DNA of 64,000 bases from Mycobacterium sp. E796. Lineage in GTDB: Bacteria; Actinomycetota; Actinomycetes; Mycobacteriales; Mycobacteriaceae. Positions 12,976-20,723 of this stretch are shown here, in pieces. Each line of letters starts with the position of its first letter. The stretch's first letter is position 1. The stretch is from contig NZ_LZKK01000315.1 in the NCBI RefSeq assembly GCF_001672815.1, forward strand, positions 1-64,000. The letters run 5' to 3'. Both the position numbers and the translations under genes were made by a program. The notes under the pieces were generated by a model. That model saw only the letters and a program-made list of their open reading frames with translations. It did not search any database and was not told the origin of the DNA.

Positions 12976-15079
12976 CCTGCCGGAGTCGCTGTTGGCCAAT
13001 CCCGTTCTGGGCGAATGGGTTCGGATCGGCCCGGACGGCGTCGTGGAGGTACGCTCCGGCAAGGTCGAGCTGGGCCAGGGCGTGCTGACGGCGCTGGCGC
13101 AGATCGCCGCCGAGGAACTCGACGTCGACATCGCCCGGGTGCGGATGACCGCCGCCGCGACCGATCGCAGCCCCGACGAGGGCTTTACCGCCGGGAGCCG
13201 CTCGATCCAGCAGTCGGGCGCGGCGCTGCGCCAGGCGTGCGCCGAGGCGCGGGCGGTTTACGTGGAGGCCGCGGCGGCCAAGCTGGCCGTGCCACCCGAC
13301 GAGCTGGACGTCGACGACGGCGAGATCACCGGCCCGCACGGTGTGGCGACGAGTTACTGGGAGCTCGCCGACGACGCGCTGCTGGATCGGGCGGCCACCG
13401 GCGCGGCGGCGCCCAAGCCGGAGTCGACGTACGCGGTGGTCGGCACCGACGTCGCGCGGCTGGACCTGCCCGACAAGCTGACCGGGCGGCCGCGCTACCT
13501 GCACGACCTGGTTCTGGACGGCCAGCTGTACGGCCGGGTTGTTCGCCCGCCGTCGCGCGGGGCGACGCTGCGTGACGTCGACACCGGCCCGACCCAGGCG
13601 ATGCCGGGCGTGCTCACCGTGGTGCGAGACGGCGAGTTCCTGGGGGTGATCGCGGAACGGGAGGAGGTCGCGGTGCGCGCGGCCGAGCGGCTGCGCGGCG
13701 ACGCCTCCTGGGATCGGCGGCCGACGCTGCCCGACGAGGACGACCTGCCGTCGTTCCTGGTGTCGGCGGCGGCCGAGACATCGGTCCTGGCGTCGAAAGA
13801 GGCTGGGGTGCAGGTTAGTTCGACGTATTCGCATTCGGCGCGCTACCACCGCCCGTACCTGGCGCACGGGTCGATCGGCCCGTCGGCGGCGGCGGCGCTG
13901 TCTCACCCGGACGGCCGACTGGAGGTCTGGTCGCACAGCCAGGGCGTGCATGTGCTGCGGCGCGAATTGGCTTCCGCGCTCGGCCTTTCGGCCGATCGGG
14001 TGGTGGTGCGCCACGTCGAGGGGGCCGGGTGCTACGGGCACAACGGCGCCGACGACGCCGCCATGGACGCCGCGCTGCTGGCCCAAGCGGTGCCCGGGCG
14101 TCCGGTGCACGTGGTCTGGTCGCGCGCCGACGAATTGGCCTGGGCGCCTTTCGGTCCCGCCGCCGTCGTGGAGATCGTCGCCGACTGCGGCGACGACGGC
14201 GGCGTGGTGGACTGGCGCCACGAAATCTGGAGCGGCAGCTACATGGGCCGCCCGGGGACGACGCCGACGTCGGCGTTGCTGGCGGCGAGCGAGCGCGCCG
14301 GTGGCGAGCCGATCCGCGCGGGCGGCGAGCCGCCGGTCGAGTGGGGCGGCGGCACCGGCCGCAATTCGGTGCCGGGCTACGACTTTGCGTCCTACCGGGT
14401 GATCAACCACCTGTTGACCGAGATGCCGCTGCGCACCTCGGCGCTGCGCTCGCTGGGCGCCTTCGTCAATGTCTTTGCCGCGGAGTCGTTCATGGACGAG
14501 TTGGCCGTGGCCGCGGGCCGGGATCCCGTCGAGTTCCGGTTGGCGCACCTGTCGGATCCGCGCGGGCGGGCGGTGCTGCGGGCCGCGGCTTTGCGGGCCG
14601 CCTGGGAATCGTGGGCGCCACGGGAGGCCGTCGGTCGCGGCATCGGGTATGCGCGGTACAAGAATTCGGCCGCCTACTGCGCGGTGGTGGCCGAGGTCGA
14701 GGCGGTCGAGCAGGTCCGGGTGCGGCGGCTGGTGATCGCGGTCGATGCCGGGCTGATCATCAACCCCGACGGCGCGGCCAACCAGATCGAGGGCGGCGCG
14801 ATCCAGGCCACCAGCTGGACGCTCAAGGAGCGGGTGCGGTTCGACGAGTTCAACGTCACCAGCGACACCTGGGAGACCTATCCCGTCCTGCGGTTCTCCG
14901 AGGTGCCGGCGGTCGATGTCGAATTGGTTGCCGGACAAGGGAATCCGCCGTTAGGGATCGGCGAGTGCGCCCAGGGCCCGACGGCCGCCGCGATCGCCAA
15001 CGCGGTGTACGACGCGCTCGGCGTGCGGGTGCGCTCGCTGCCGCTGACGGCCGAGCAGCTCATCGCCGCGATCGATTAG
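12968..15079 (+). CDS. Molybdenum hydroxylase large (MoCo) subunit
   Basis: A 703-residue molybdopterin-binding subunit of the xanthine oxidase/isoquinoline 1-oxidoreductase type. The molybdenum-binding domain shows VELGQGVLTALAQIAAEEL near the N-terminus and the catalytic Glu666 in the GIGECAQGP motif. The order of domains is the permuted one of the IorB/NicB branch, not classical xanthine dehydrogenase. It probably hydroxylates a N-heterocycle or oxidises an aldehyde, but the substrate cannot be deduced. No XdhC-type maturation factor is in the window. It converges on the IclR gene with five bases between the stops. Confidence 0.9.
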   Translation: MNDLPESLLANPVLGEWVRIGPDGVVEVRSGKVELGQGVLTALAQIAAEELDVDIARVRMTAAATDRSPDEGFTAGSRSIQQSGAALRQACAEARAVYVEAAAAKLAVPPDELDVDDGEITGPHGVATSYWELADDALLDRAATGAAAPKPESTYAVVGTDVARLDLPDKLTGRPRYLHDLVLDGQLYGRVVRPPSRGATLRDVDTGPTQAMPGVLTVVRDGEFLGVIAEREEVAVRAAERLRGDASWDRRPTLPDEDDLPSFLVSAAAETSVLASKEAGVQVSSTYSHSARYHRPYLAHGSIGPSAAAALSHPDGRLEVWSHSQGVHVLRRELASALGLSADRVVVRHVEGAGCYGHNGADDAAMDAALLAQAVPGRPVHVVWSRADELAWAPFGPAAVVEIVADCGDDGGVVDWRHEIWSGSYMGRPGTTPTSALLAASERAGGEPIRAGGEPPVEWGGGTGRNSVPGYDFASYRVINHLLTEMPLRTSALRSLGAFVNVFAAESFMDELAVAAGRDPVEFRLAHLSDPRGRAVLRAAALRAAWESWAPREAVGRGIGYARYKNSAAYCAVVAEVEAVEQVRVRRLVIAVDAGLIINPDGAANQIEGGAIQATSWTLKERVRFDEFNVTSDTWETYPVLRFSEVPAVDVELVAGQGNPPLGIGECAQGPTAAAIANAVYDALGVRVRSLPLTAEQLIAAID

Positions 15080-15084
15080 GCCGC

Positions 15085-15873
15085 TCACCTCAGTTGCGGA
15101 AAGCCGAGGCTACGGCTGATGGTCAGCGCTGCCGTACGCACCGCCGACGCCACACGGGCGGGCTGCATGCGGCCGGCCGGCCCGGTCACCGACAGGCCGG
15201 CCACCCCACGGTGGCCGTCGCGGCCGACGTAGCTCTCGACCACGATCGGCGCGGCAACGCATACGATGCCGGCGGTCCATTCTTGACGGTCGTAAGCCAG
15301 CCCGGCATCCCTTATCTTTTCCAGCTCGCGCGCCAAGCGCCGCGGATCGGTGATCGTGGCACCGGTGCGCTGCGGCATCGGTTCGGCGAGTGTACGCGCC
15401 GCGGTGGACTCGTGGCTGAAGGCCAGGATCACTTTGCCCAGTGCGGTGCAGTAAGCGGGCAACCAGGATCCGATGGACTGGGATGCCTGCGTTGCGCCGC
15501 GGCCGGTCAGCCTTTCGATGCAGAGGACTCCGGTTCCCTCGAGGACGCCGAGATGCACAGTTTCGCCTGTCGCGGTGACCAGGTCGGACATGAAGGGTCT
15601 CGCGCTCGTTCGCAGGCGGCGCGAGGCCGGAACTTGCTGGCCGAGTTCGAATACGTGTAGTCCCAACCGGTATCCGTAGGCGCCGCGCTCCAGCATCCGG
15701 TGTGCCAGCAGATCGGAAGCCAGCCGATGAACGGTTGCCTTCTTGATACCGGTCAGCCTGGCCAACTCGGTCAGGCCGACCTCACCCGGTGAGGCTGCGA
15801 CCGCGTCCATGATCAGCAGCAGCCTGTCGCTGACGGTGCGCTGCTCCTCGGCTTCTTCGGCACTCAGCCGCAT
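15085..15873 (-). CDS. IclR family transcriptional regulator
   Basis: A 262-residue regulator with an N-terminal winged helix-turn-helix (residues about 30-62, LTELARLTGIKKATVHRLASDL) and a C-terminal GAF-like effector domain containing the family motif LPAYCTALGKVILAF. IclR proteins bind small organic acids or aromatic catabolites and control nearby catabolic operons. It is the last gene of a three-gene set with two alpha/beta hydrolases, 22 bases downstream of the second, and converges on the molybdenum hydroxylase operon. Either set could be its target; no clear operator was found. Confidence 0.92.
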   Translation of the reverse strand: MRLSAEEAEEQRTVSDRLLLIMDAVAASPGEVGLTELARLTGIKKATVHRLASDLLAHRMLERGAYGYRLGLHVFELGQQVPASRRLRTSARPFMSDLVTATGETVHLGVLEGTGVLCIERLTGRGATQASQSIGSWLPAYCTALGKVILAFSHESTAARTLAEPMPQRTGATITDPRRLARELEKIRDAGLAYDRQEWTAGIVCVAAPIVVESYVGRDGHRGVAGLSVTGPAGRMQPARVASAVRTAALTISRSLGFPQLR

Positions 15874-15895
15874 TCGCGCAGAATACCTCTAAGTC

Positions 15896-16702
15896 TCACA
15901 ACCCTTTTGCCGCAAGCCACTGCAGGACGACGTCGGCCACCTCTTTCCAGCCGTTGTCGATGGTCAGCGAGTGCCCGCGGCCCTTGAAAATGTGCAACTC
16001 GGTGTCCGAGTGCCCCTTCGCGTAGAGCCGATAGGTCGCCTTGGTGACCTTCAGCGGGACCACGTGGTCGTCGGTGCCGGAGGTCAACAGCAGCGGGCCA
16101 CGGTCGGTGTTGCCGATGTCGACCTTGGCCGGCGAGTGGCTCGAGAAGTTGGCGGCAGCGCCCTGGAAGAGCGGCCGCCCGGGGCCGGGGATGCTGACCG
16201 CTGCGTGCAGGGCGTCGGATTCCTCCCGTGTCAACTTGTTTCCGAACGCGTAGTGGAACTGCTTGGGGGTCAGCGCCACGGTCTTGTGGCGGGTACCCGG
16301 GTGGCCCAGGATCGGGAACCCCGAGCGCACCTGTGCCAGCGGCACCACCTTGACGCCCTTGATGGGTGCCGGGTCGATCGCGGCCGCGGCGGCGGCCAGG
16401 CCGGTGTCGAGCAGCAGCTGCGCGATCAGGCCCCCGAAGGAGTGCCCGATAACGATCGGCTTCGGCTCGGAGGAGCGGATGAGACCGGCGTAGTGCTCGA
16501 CGATTTCGGCGATCCCGACGTCGTTGAGTGCAGCGGGATTGCGGCGGGTCTCGGCCACCGTCGGGCCGTCACCGGGCCACCCGGGCGCCAGGGCGGAATA
16601 GCCGTAGCTCTCGAAGAGCTCCAGCCACGGCCCCCAGGCGGCCGAGTGAATCCACAGTCCGTGCACGAAGACGACCGGGTGGTGCTTTCGGGGTGCTGCC
16701 AT
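15896..16702 (-). CDS. Alpha/beta hydrolase
   Basis: A 268-residue serine hydrolase. The oxyanion motif VVFVHGLW lies near residue 10, the nucleophile elbow is GHSFGG (Ser about 88), the acid is in SGTDDHVVP and the His in KGRGHSL. ATG 16702 is used because GAAGGA lies six bases upstream; the longer TTG start at 16747 would overlap the previous gene and lacks a ribosome site. The sequence resembles the esterase/lactonase-like branch common in actinobacteria. The substrate is unknown. Its neighbours, another hydrolase upstream and IclR downstream, suggest degradation of an ester or C-C cleavage product. Confidence 0.85.
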   Translation of the reverse strand: MAAPRKHHPVVFVHGLWIHSAAWGPWLELFESYGYSALAPGWPGDGPTVAETRRNPAALNDVGIAEIVEHYAGLIRSSEPKPIVIGHSFGGLIAQLLLDTGLAAAAAAIDPAPIKGVKVVPLAQVRSGFPILGHPGTRHKTVALTPKQFHYAFGNKLTREESDALHAAVSIPGPGRPLFQGAAANFSSHSPAKVDIGNTDRGPLLLTSGTDDHVVPLKVTKATYRLYAKGHSDTELHIFKGRGHSLTIDNGWKEVADVVLQWLAAKGL

Positions 16703-16736
16703 GTTGTGTCCTTCGATGTCGGGTGCCGCGATCGGT

Positions 16737-17579
16737 TCAGCGGTCAAGGAATTGGGCTATGTCCTCGGCGAATTCGCCGTGGTGTTGGAAAAGGAAGCCG
16801 TGCGCGGCGTCGGGGTAGATCTTCACGGTCGCGTCGGCCAGCAGGCCGCCGAGCAGGTGGCTGTAGCGCGGCAGGATCATCCGGTCGCTGTCTCCGTTGG
16901 CGACCAGGACCGGCTGGGTGATGGCCGCGAGCCGTTGCAGCATCGCGTGATTCGGGATGCCCCACTGCACCACCGCGTCGTAGTGCGCCATGCGGGTGGC
17001 CCAGTCGGTGGGTTCGTCGCGGTCCTCGGTGCGGGCGAAGATGCGGCCGAGGAACTCGGCGCCCGCGGCTCGGCTTTGGTCGGTGGCGGTGAAAAAGACG
17101 TGCAAAAGTCCGTTCGCGGTCGTCTCGACGCCACCGACCGCGTCGATGATGTCGGGAGCCCAGCCGTGCATTCCCGCCGCACCCTGCGGTGCGGTGGCCG
17201 CCAACACGATTCGGCCGACCAGATCGGGCCGAATCAACGCCATCTCCTGGGCCACGAAGCCGCCGAGGGAAAAGCCCAGCAGGTCAACCCGATCCAGGTC
17301 CAACGCGGACAGGAACGTAAGGGCGTCGTGGGCCATCTGCGTCACCGACGATGGCACCACACCCGTGCTGGCGCCGACCCCGACGTTATCGAATGCGATC
17401 ACCTCGCGGCCGGAGGCCAGGGCGTCCAGCAGCGCGGGGTCCCAATTGTCGAGGTTGCCGCGGAAATGTTGCAGCAACACCAGCGGGCGCTCCGCGGGAT
17501 TGCCGAAGCTCCGGTACCGGTATTCAATGCCATTAACGCCCAACACTTTCGATGTGGTGACGCTCTGATAGCTGGTCAT
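16737..17579 (-). CDS. Alpha/beta hydrolase
   Basis: A 280-residue alpha/beta hydrolase of the haloperoxidase/epoxide-hydrolase-like group. It has LLQHFRGNLDNWDP at the oxyanion region, the nucleophile elbow GFSLGG and a C-terminal YPDAAHGFLFQHH with the catalytic His. ATG 17579 (MTSYQSVTT) is the likeliest of three in-frame starts (17615, 17591, 17579), all with weak ribosome sites. It is the first gene of the operon with the next hydrolase and IclR. The function is likely hydrolysis of a catabolic intermediate; the substrate is unknown. Confidence 0.82.
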   Translation of the reverse strand: MTSYQSVTTSKVLGVNGIEYRYRSFGNPAERPLVLLQHFRGNLDNWDPALLDALASGREVIAFDNVGVGASTGVVPSSVTQMAHDALTFLSALDLDRVDLLGFSLGGFVAQEMALIRPDLVGRIVLAATAPQGAAGMHGWAPDIIDAVGGVETTANGLLHVFFTATDQSRAAGAEFLGRIFARTEDRDEPTDWATRMAHYDAVVQWGIPNHAMLQRLAAITQPVLVANGDSDRMILPRYSHLLGGLLADATVKIYPDAAHGFLFQHHGEFAEDIAQFLDR

Positions 17580-17642
17580 GTGTCTCAGCATCACCGTTGC
17601 CGAGGACGGTTTCACCGGAGCGGTCCGCCCAGTGGACCGCTC

Positions 17643-17780
17643 CTACGAGTCCAGGTCGGCGAGCAGCTCGCGCAGACCCGTCAGGGCCGCGGCCATCGAG
17701 CTGGCCAGCGGCTGGAAATCACCCTGCGCCGCAGGCGGATTGAGCCACACCACCATGGCCGCGAACCGCAGGAATTGCCG
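17643..17780 (-). pseudogene. Possible C-terminal remnant of a regulator-like ORF
   Basis: Between the hydrolase operon and the next gene (254 bases without a full gene) the minus strand holds a short coding-looking stretch, RFAAMVVWLNPPAAQGDF followed by a Leu/Ala-rich helix, ending at TAG 17643. An in-frame stop just upstream of 17780 removes any N-terminal part. Codon use looks genuine (G/C third positions), so this may be the tail of a lost gene or a 37-codon peptide from ATG 17756. The parent family is not recognised. It sits at the junction between conserved and accessory DNA. Confidence 0.25.
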
Positions 17781-17808
17781 CTACTTCCGCCACTTAGTAT
17801 GATCAAAA

Positions 17809-17826
17809 CGATATATAGTTTACTGT
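17809..17826 (+). promoter_or_regulatory. AT-rich promoter/operator, CGATATATAGTT motif
   Basis: CGATATATAGTT (17809-17820) recurs exactly at 31981-31992 in front of another catabolic gene pair. TACTGT (17821-17826) lies at -13 to -8 if transcription begins at ATG 17834, which has no ribosome site. The inference is a leaderless promoter with a shared regulatory element. Confidence 0.4.
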
Positions 17827-17833
17827 TTGTACC

Positions 17834-18292
17834 ATGTCGATCGATTCCGCGTACCGCAGGCCCGATTTTCGGCTGGCTCCCAGTCCTTCGGCTGAGTCGC
17901 ATGCGTTCTGGACCGGCGGTGCACATGGTCAGCTAATGATTTGCCATTGCTCCGCGTGCGGGCACTTCTTTCACCCGCCGGGACCGGCGTGCTGGCGCTG
18001 CCGTAGCACCGATGTCGGCCCAAAACCGGTGTCCGGACGAGCCACCGTGGCCGCATACACCGTGAACCGCCAACCCTGGATCCCTGGTTTGGATCCGCCT
18101 TACATCGTCGCCATGGTGGAACTCGAGGAGGAGCACGACGTCCGACTCATCACCAACGTGGTCGACGTATCGCCGGACGACATCCACATCGGCCTGCCGG
18201 TCGAGGTCTTCTTCGAGGATTGGACCGAATCCTCGGGCGATCCGGACAGCCGTGTTTGGCTGCCGCTATTCCGGCCGGCGCGGTCGACCTGA
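17834..18292 (+). CDS. DUF35 OB-fold protein with zinc ribbon
   Basis: A 152-residue acyl-CoA-associated OB-fold protein. The N-terminal rubredoxin-like zinc ribbon has Cys39/Cys42 and Cys53/Cys56, followed by a beta-rich OB domain with PYIVAMVELEEE and the family-typical LITNVVD. In actinobacterial side-chain degradation such proteins form complexes with Cys-less thiolases (Ltp2 type) or MaoC hydratases. No thiolase is adjacent here; the nearest Cys-less one is at 24208. It stands alone and overlaps the 3' end of the TetR gene by 27 bases. The family is firm; the partner is inferred. Confidence 0.88.
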   Translation: MSIDSAYRRPDFRLAPSPSAESHAFWTGGAHGQLMICHCSACGHFFHPPGPACWRCRSTDVGPKPVSGRATVAAYTVNRQPWIPGLDPPYIVAMVELEEEHDVRLITNVVDVSPDDIHIGLPVEVFFEDWTESSGDPDSRVWLPLFRPARST

Positions 18293-18913
18293 CACGTGCA
18301 GCCCCGCCGAGATGATGAAGGACAATTCATCGATGATCTCTTCTGCGCTTGGCACCTCTTTATCGGAGGGATAGGTGTTCCGAAGAAAGGTCGCGGCAAC
18401 GCCGACAAACAACATCAATAGCCGCAGCTCCAAGGCTGGCGACGAGGTCCGCAGACCCTGCGCCGAAAGATAACGTTCCATCGGTGCCACCATCGGGTCG
18501 AGCGTCGCGCTGACACGGGCCCGCACACGATCGAGTTCGTTGCCCGGTGACTCATCGGCGAACACGTGCACCATCGCACGCGCGATCGACTGATTGCTCG
18601 ACATGAACTCAAAGAATCCCGTGGTGAACCGACGAACCAGTCGATCGTGGTCCATCCCTGTCAGGGCGTCGTCGGTGAGCCACCGCTGATGCAGCCCGCC
18701 GACAGCGTCCAGCAGAGGGGTCACCACGGCGTCGAAGAACAGCTTTTCCTTGTTGTCGAAGTATCGGAAGATCAGATCGTGCGAAACCCCGGCGCGCGAA
18801 GCGATTTCGCGCGTCGTGGCGCCGTATCCTCGTTCTGCGAACACCTCACGGGCGGCCGCCTGGATCAATCCGGGAGCGCTCCCACGACGGGCACGTTGAC
18901 CTTGACCAGCCAT
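18266..18913 (-). CDS. TetR family transcriptional regulator
   Basis: A 215-residue repressor-type protein. The N-terminal helix-turn-helix (about residues 28-60, TTREIASRAGVSHDLIFRYF) is followed by a helical ligand domain. ATG 18913 lies seven bases after the oxidase subunit IV-like gene, making this the last gene of a four-gene operon. A 23-base imperfect palindrome upstream of the operon (20583-20605) is a candidate self-operator. Longer in-frame starts would overlap the upstream gene. The ligand is unknown; the operon context suggests control of the membrane protein set. Confidence 0.9.
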   Translation of the reverse strand: MAGQGQRARRGSAPGLIQAAAREVFAERGYGATTREIASRAGVSHDLIFRYFDNKEKLFFDAVVTPLLDAVGGLHQRWLTDDALTGMDHDRLVRRFTTGFFEFMSSNQSIARAMVHVFADESPGNELDRVRARVSATLDPMVAPMERYLSAQGLRTSSPALELRLLMLFVGVAATFLRNTYPSDKEVPSAEEIIDELSFIISAGLHVSGRPRRPE

Positions 18914-18920
18914 CGTCCGC

Positions 18921-19187
18921 TCAGAGCCAGAGGTACATTCCGGCGAGAACCATCCACAAGATGATGCAATACGCCTCGAAAGGTGCCCGCAGCATGAGCG
19001 GCGCGTCGCGCAGTTCCATGAAGTCGAGCCCGACAAACCGGACCTTGACCACCGCCAGCCCCAGCACGACCACTGCGACTGTCGAACCGACTCCGTGGTC
19101 CGCGCCCAGCGCCGACGACAATATCGTCACCATGACAAGCACGAACCACACGAGGGTGGAGCGCGCGCGTAGCAGTGCGAGGGTCAT
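18921..19187 (-). CDS. Cytochrome c oxidase subunit IV-like small membrane protein
   Basis: An 88-residue protein with three membrane segments, matching the prokaryotic COX4-type small subunit (LVMVTILSS, VAVVVLGLAVVKVRFVGLDFMELR, APFEAYCIILWMVLAGMYL). The central KVRFVGLDFMELRDAP stretch is the family hallmark. Such subunits stabilise haem-copper oxidases or nitric oxide reductases. It lies three bases downstream of the subunit III-like gene. No subunit I or II gene is present in the window, so its partner is uncertain. Confidence 0.82.
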   Translation of the reverse strand: MTLALLRARSTLVWFVLVMVTILSSALGADHGVGSTVAVVVLGLAVVKVRFVGLDFMELRDAPLMLRAPFEAYCIILWMVLAGMYLWL

Positions 19188-19190
19188 CGG

Positions 19191-19799
19191 TCAGCTCACC
19201 AGATAGAGCAACGCGAACAGGACTATCCACAATAGGTCGACGAGGTGCCAGAAGCAGGCGCCGCCTTCGACGACGGCCATCCGCGTCGCGCTGAGGCTGC
19301 TGCGGCGTGCTTGTGTCAGCAGCAGGATGAGCACGCCGACGCCGATCAGCACGTGGAAGAGGTGCAGGCCGGTCAGGATGAAGAAGTAGAGGTAGAAGTT
19401 GTTCTCGGTCGGGACGTGGCCGGCGGTGACCTTGGCCGTGTATTCGACGGCCTTGAGTCCGATGAAAATGAGACCGCAGACCAGCGCCCCTGCGAGCAGC
19501 AATTGCGCGGCTCCGCGTCGGGACTGCCGGATTGCGCGAACAGCGGTCACCACGAGCAGCGAGCTGGTCAGCAGGACCAGGGTGTTCGTCAGGCCGATGG
19601 CGATGCTGAGCGTCTGCCGCGACGTGTCAAACAGCTCGGGCGCCCGCGCGCGCTGGTACATGAACGTCGCAAAGAAGGCCCCGAAGACCACCATGTCGCC
19701 GAACAGGAAGATCCATACACCGGGTTCGCCGGGAACATGCGTGGTCGGCCGGGCGCTGGAATGCTCACCGACGGACGACCGCAGGGACGTCAGACTCAC
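19191..19799 (-). CDS. Cytochrome c oxidase subunit III-like protein
   Basis: A 202-residue membrane protein of the haem-copper oxidase subunit III family with five hydrophobic segments. GVWIFLFGDMVVFGAFFATF begins the first, and ILTGLHLFHVLIGVGVLILL carries the conserved His-rich helix. Subunit III binds no metal and supports proton uptake or stability of the catalytic subunit. The GTG start at 19799 overlaps the previous stop as GTGA; ATG 19814 is a possible alternative. It lies in an operon with a six-helix membrane protein, a subunit IV-like protein and a TetR. In mycobacteria similar NorE-like subunits occur away from the main aa3 oxidase. Confidence 0.85.
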   Translation of the reverse strand: MSLTSLRSSVGEHSSARPTTHVPGEPGVWIFLFGDMVVFGAFFATFMYQRARAPELFDTSRQTLSIAIGLTNTLVLLTSSLLVVTAVRAIRQSRRGAAQLLLAGALVCGLIFIGLKAVEYTAKVTAGHVPTENNFYLYFFILTGLHLFHVLIGVGVLILLLTQARRSSLSATRMAVVEGGACFWHLVDLLWIVLFALLYLVS

Positions 19800-20527
19800 G
19801 CCGCGGGTTCCCATTCTTGGTTCGCGGCGCGCTCTTCCCGTTCGGCGGCTTCGACGTCGACCGCTTTGGTGAGCATGATCGCGGTCACGATCATCCAGAT
19901 GCAGAACACGGTCAGGGGAATCCAGAAGGCGAACATGCCGTTCCACGCCAGCGGCCCCGTCTTGAACAGGTAGATGGCGCATCCCGGAACGCCGAGCACT
20001 GCATACCAGATGTTGAAGTATCCGAACCACCGCGGGAAGCTCGGCACCCGCCGCCTGTCGATGAACACGCAGAACGCCAGGATTACCACCTGTGTGATCA
20101 ACGGGCCGACCAGCCCGACGAAGATGAACCAGAACATGTCATTGAGCGCCTGTGTCACATCGGGATTGCGCTCGGGGCGGTACGCGGCCACCACGGCGAA
20201 CAGCGCGCACAGTGAAAAGCCGAACGGGAAGGTCACGCTCAGCAACAGCTGGGTCAATGACATGACGCCCCAATAACCTTCGATCCGGCGCACCTGGCGC
20301 GACAGTAGCGCGAAGAACGGCGCGAAGAGCCAAGCGAACAGGATCATCAGTGCGAGACCGATGCGGATGCGCAGTTCGTTGTCGCTGTAGATCCGGGCCG
20401 TCTGCTCGGCGGTGAGGGCTGGGCTCATCGGAGGGATGAGTCCTGCGATGAACCAGAACATCACGAGGAAACCGCCCAGCATGGCCACTCCGAGCCATGC
20501 CGAGGCCTTTTCGATTGTCACGTGCAT
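19796..20527 (-). CDS. Six-helix membrane protein of unknown function
   Basis: A 243-residue integral membrane protein with about six hydrophobic segments (near residues 10-33, 52-76, 85-116, 126-155, 165-187, 195-223) and a charged, Glu-rich C-terminal tail. It has no haem- or copper-ligand pattern like that of oxidase subunit I, and no known family was recognised. ATG 20527 has a GAGGAG six bases upstream. It is the first gene of the operon with the subunit III- and IV-like proteins and the TetR. It may be the partner that those accessory subunits assemble with, but this is inference from gene order only. Confidence 0.75.
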   Translation of the reverse strand: MHVTIEKASAWLGVAMLGGFLVMFWFIAGLIPPMSPALTAEQTARIYSDNELRIRIGLALMILFAWLFAPFFALLSRQVRRIEGYWGVMSLTQLLLSVTFPFGFSLCALFAVVAAYRPERNPDVTQALNDMFWFIFVGLVGPLITQVVILAFCVFIDRRRVPSFPRWFGYFNIWYAVLGVPGCAIYLFKTGPLAWNGMFAFWIPLTVFCIWMIVTAIMLTKAVDVEAAEREERAANQEWEPAA

Positions 20528-20582
20528 GGCGGCTCCTCACGCCGAGGTTGCGATGAGGTGACGTTATCGGCCATTCACGCAG

Positions 20583-20605
20583 TTAGTCAATCATTGATCC
20601 ACTAA
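20583..20605. promoter_or_regulatory. 23-base imperfect palindrome, candidate TetR operator
   Basis: TTAGTCAATCA, a central T, then TGATCCACTAA: nine of eleven positions are symmetric. It lies about 56 bases upstream of the first gene of the oxidase-like operon that ends in a TetR gene, and 120 bases upstream of the divergent dehydrogenase gene. Its length and placement suit a TetR dimer site controlling one or both directions. Confidence 0.55.
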
Positions 20606-20723
20606 GCTGAAAAGCGGCTGCCCACAACGCCGGTAATTCGTTGACGCGGAATGTCAGCGCGCTTAGCGTCACCCTGGGCGACCTAGTCGAATTGGTTATC
20701 GCCGAGGGCTCGAGGAGTGCACA

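Noticed and set aside
12518..14938. Minus-strand open frame of 806 codons opposite the molybdenum hydroxylase genes
   Set aside because: It is Arg/His/Pro-rich with no domain and exists because the real genes on the plus strand have G/C third positions; the plus-strand frames carry clear motifs.
16703..16747. TTG start for the second alpha/beta hydrolase
   Set aside because: No ribosome site, overlaps the previous gene; ATG 16702 has GAAGGA at good spacing.
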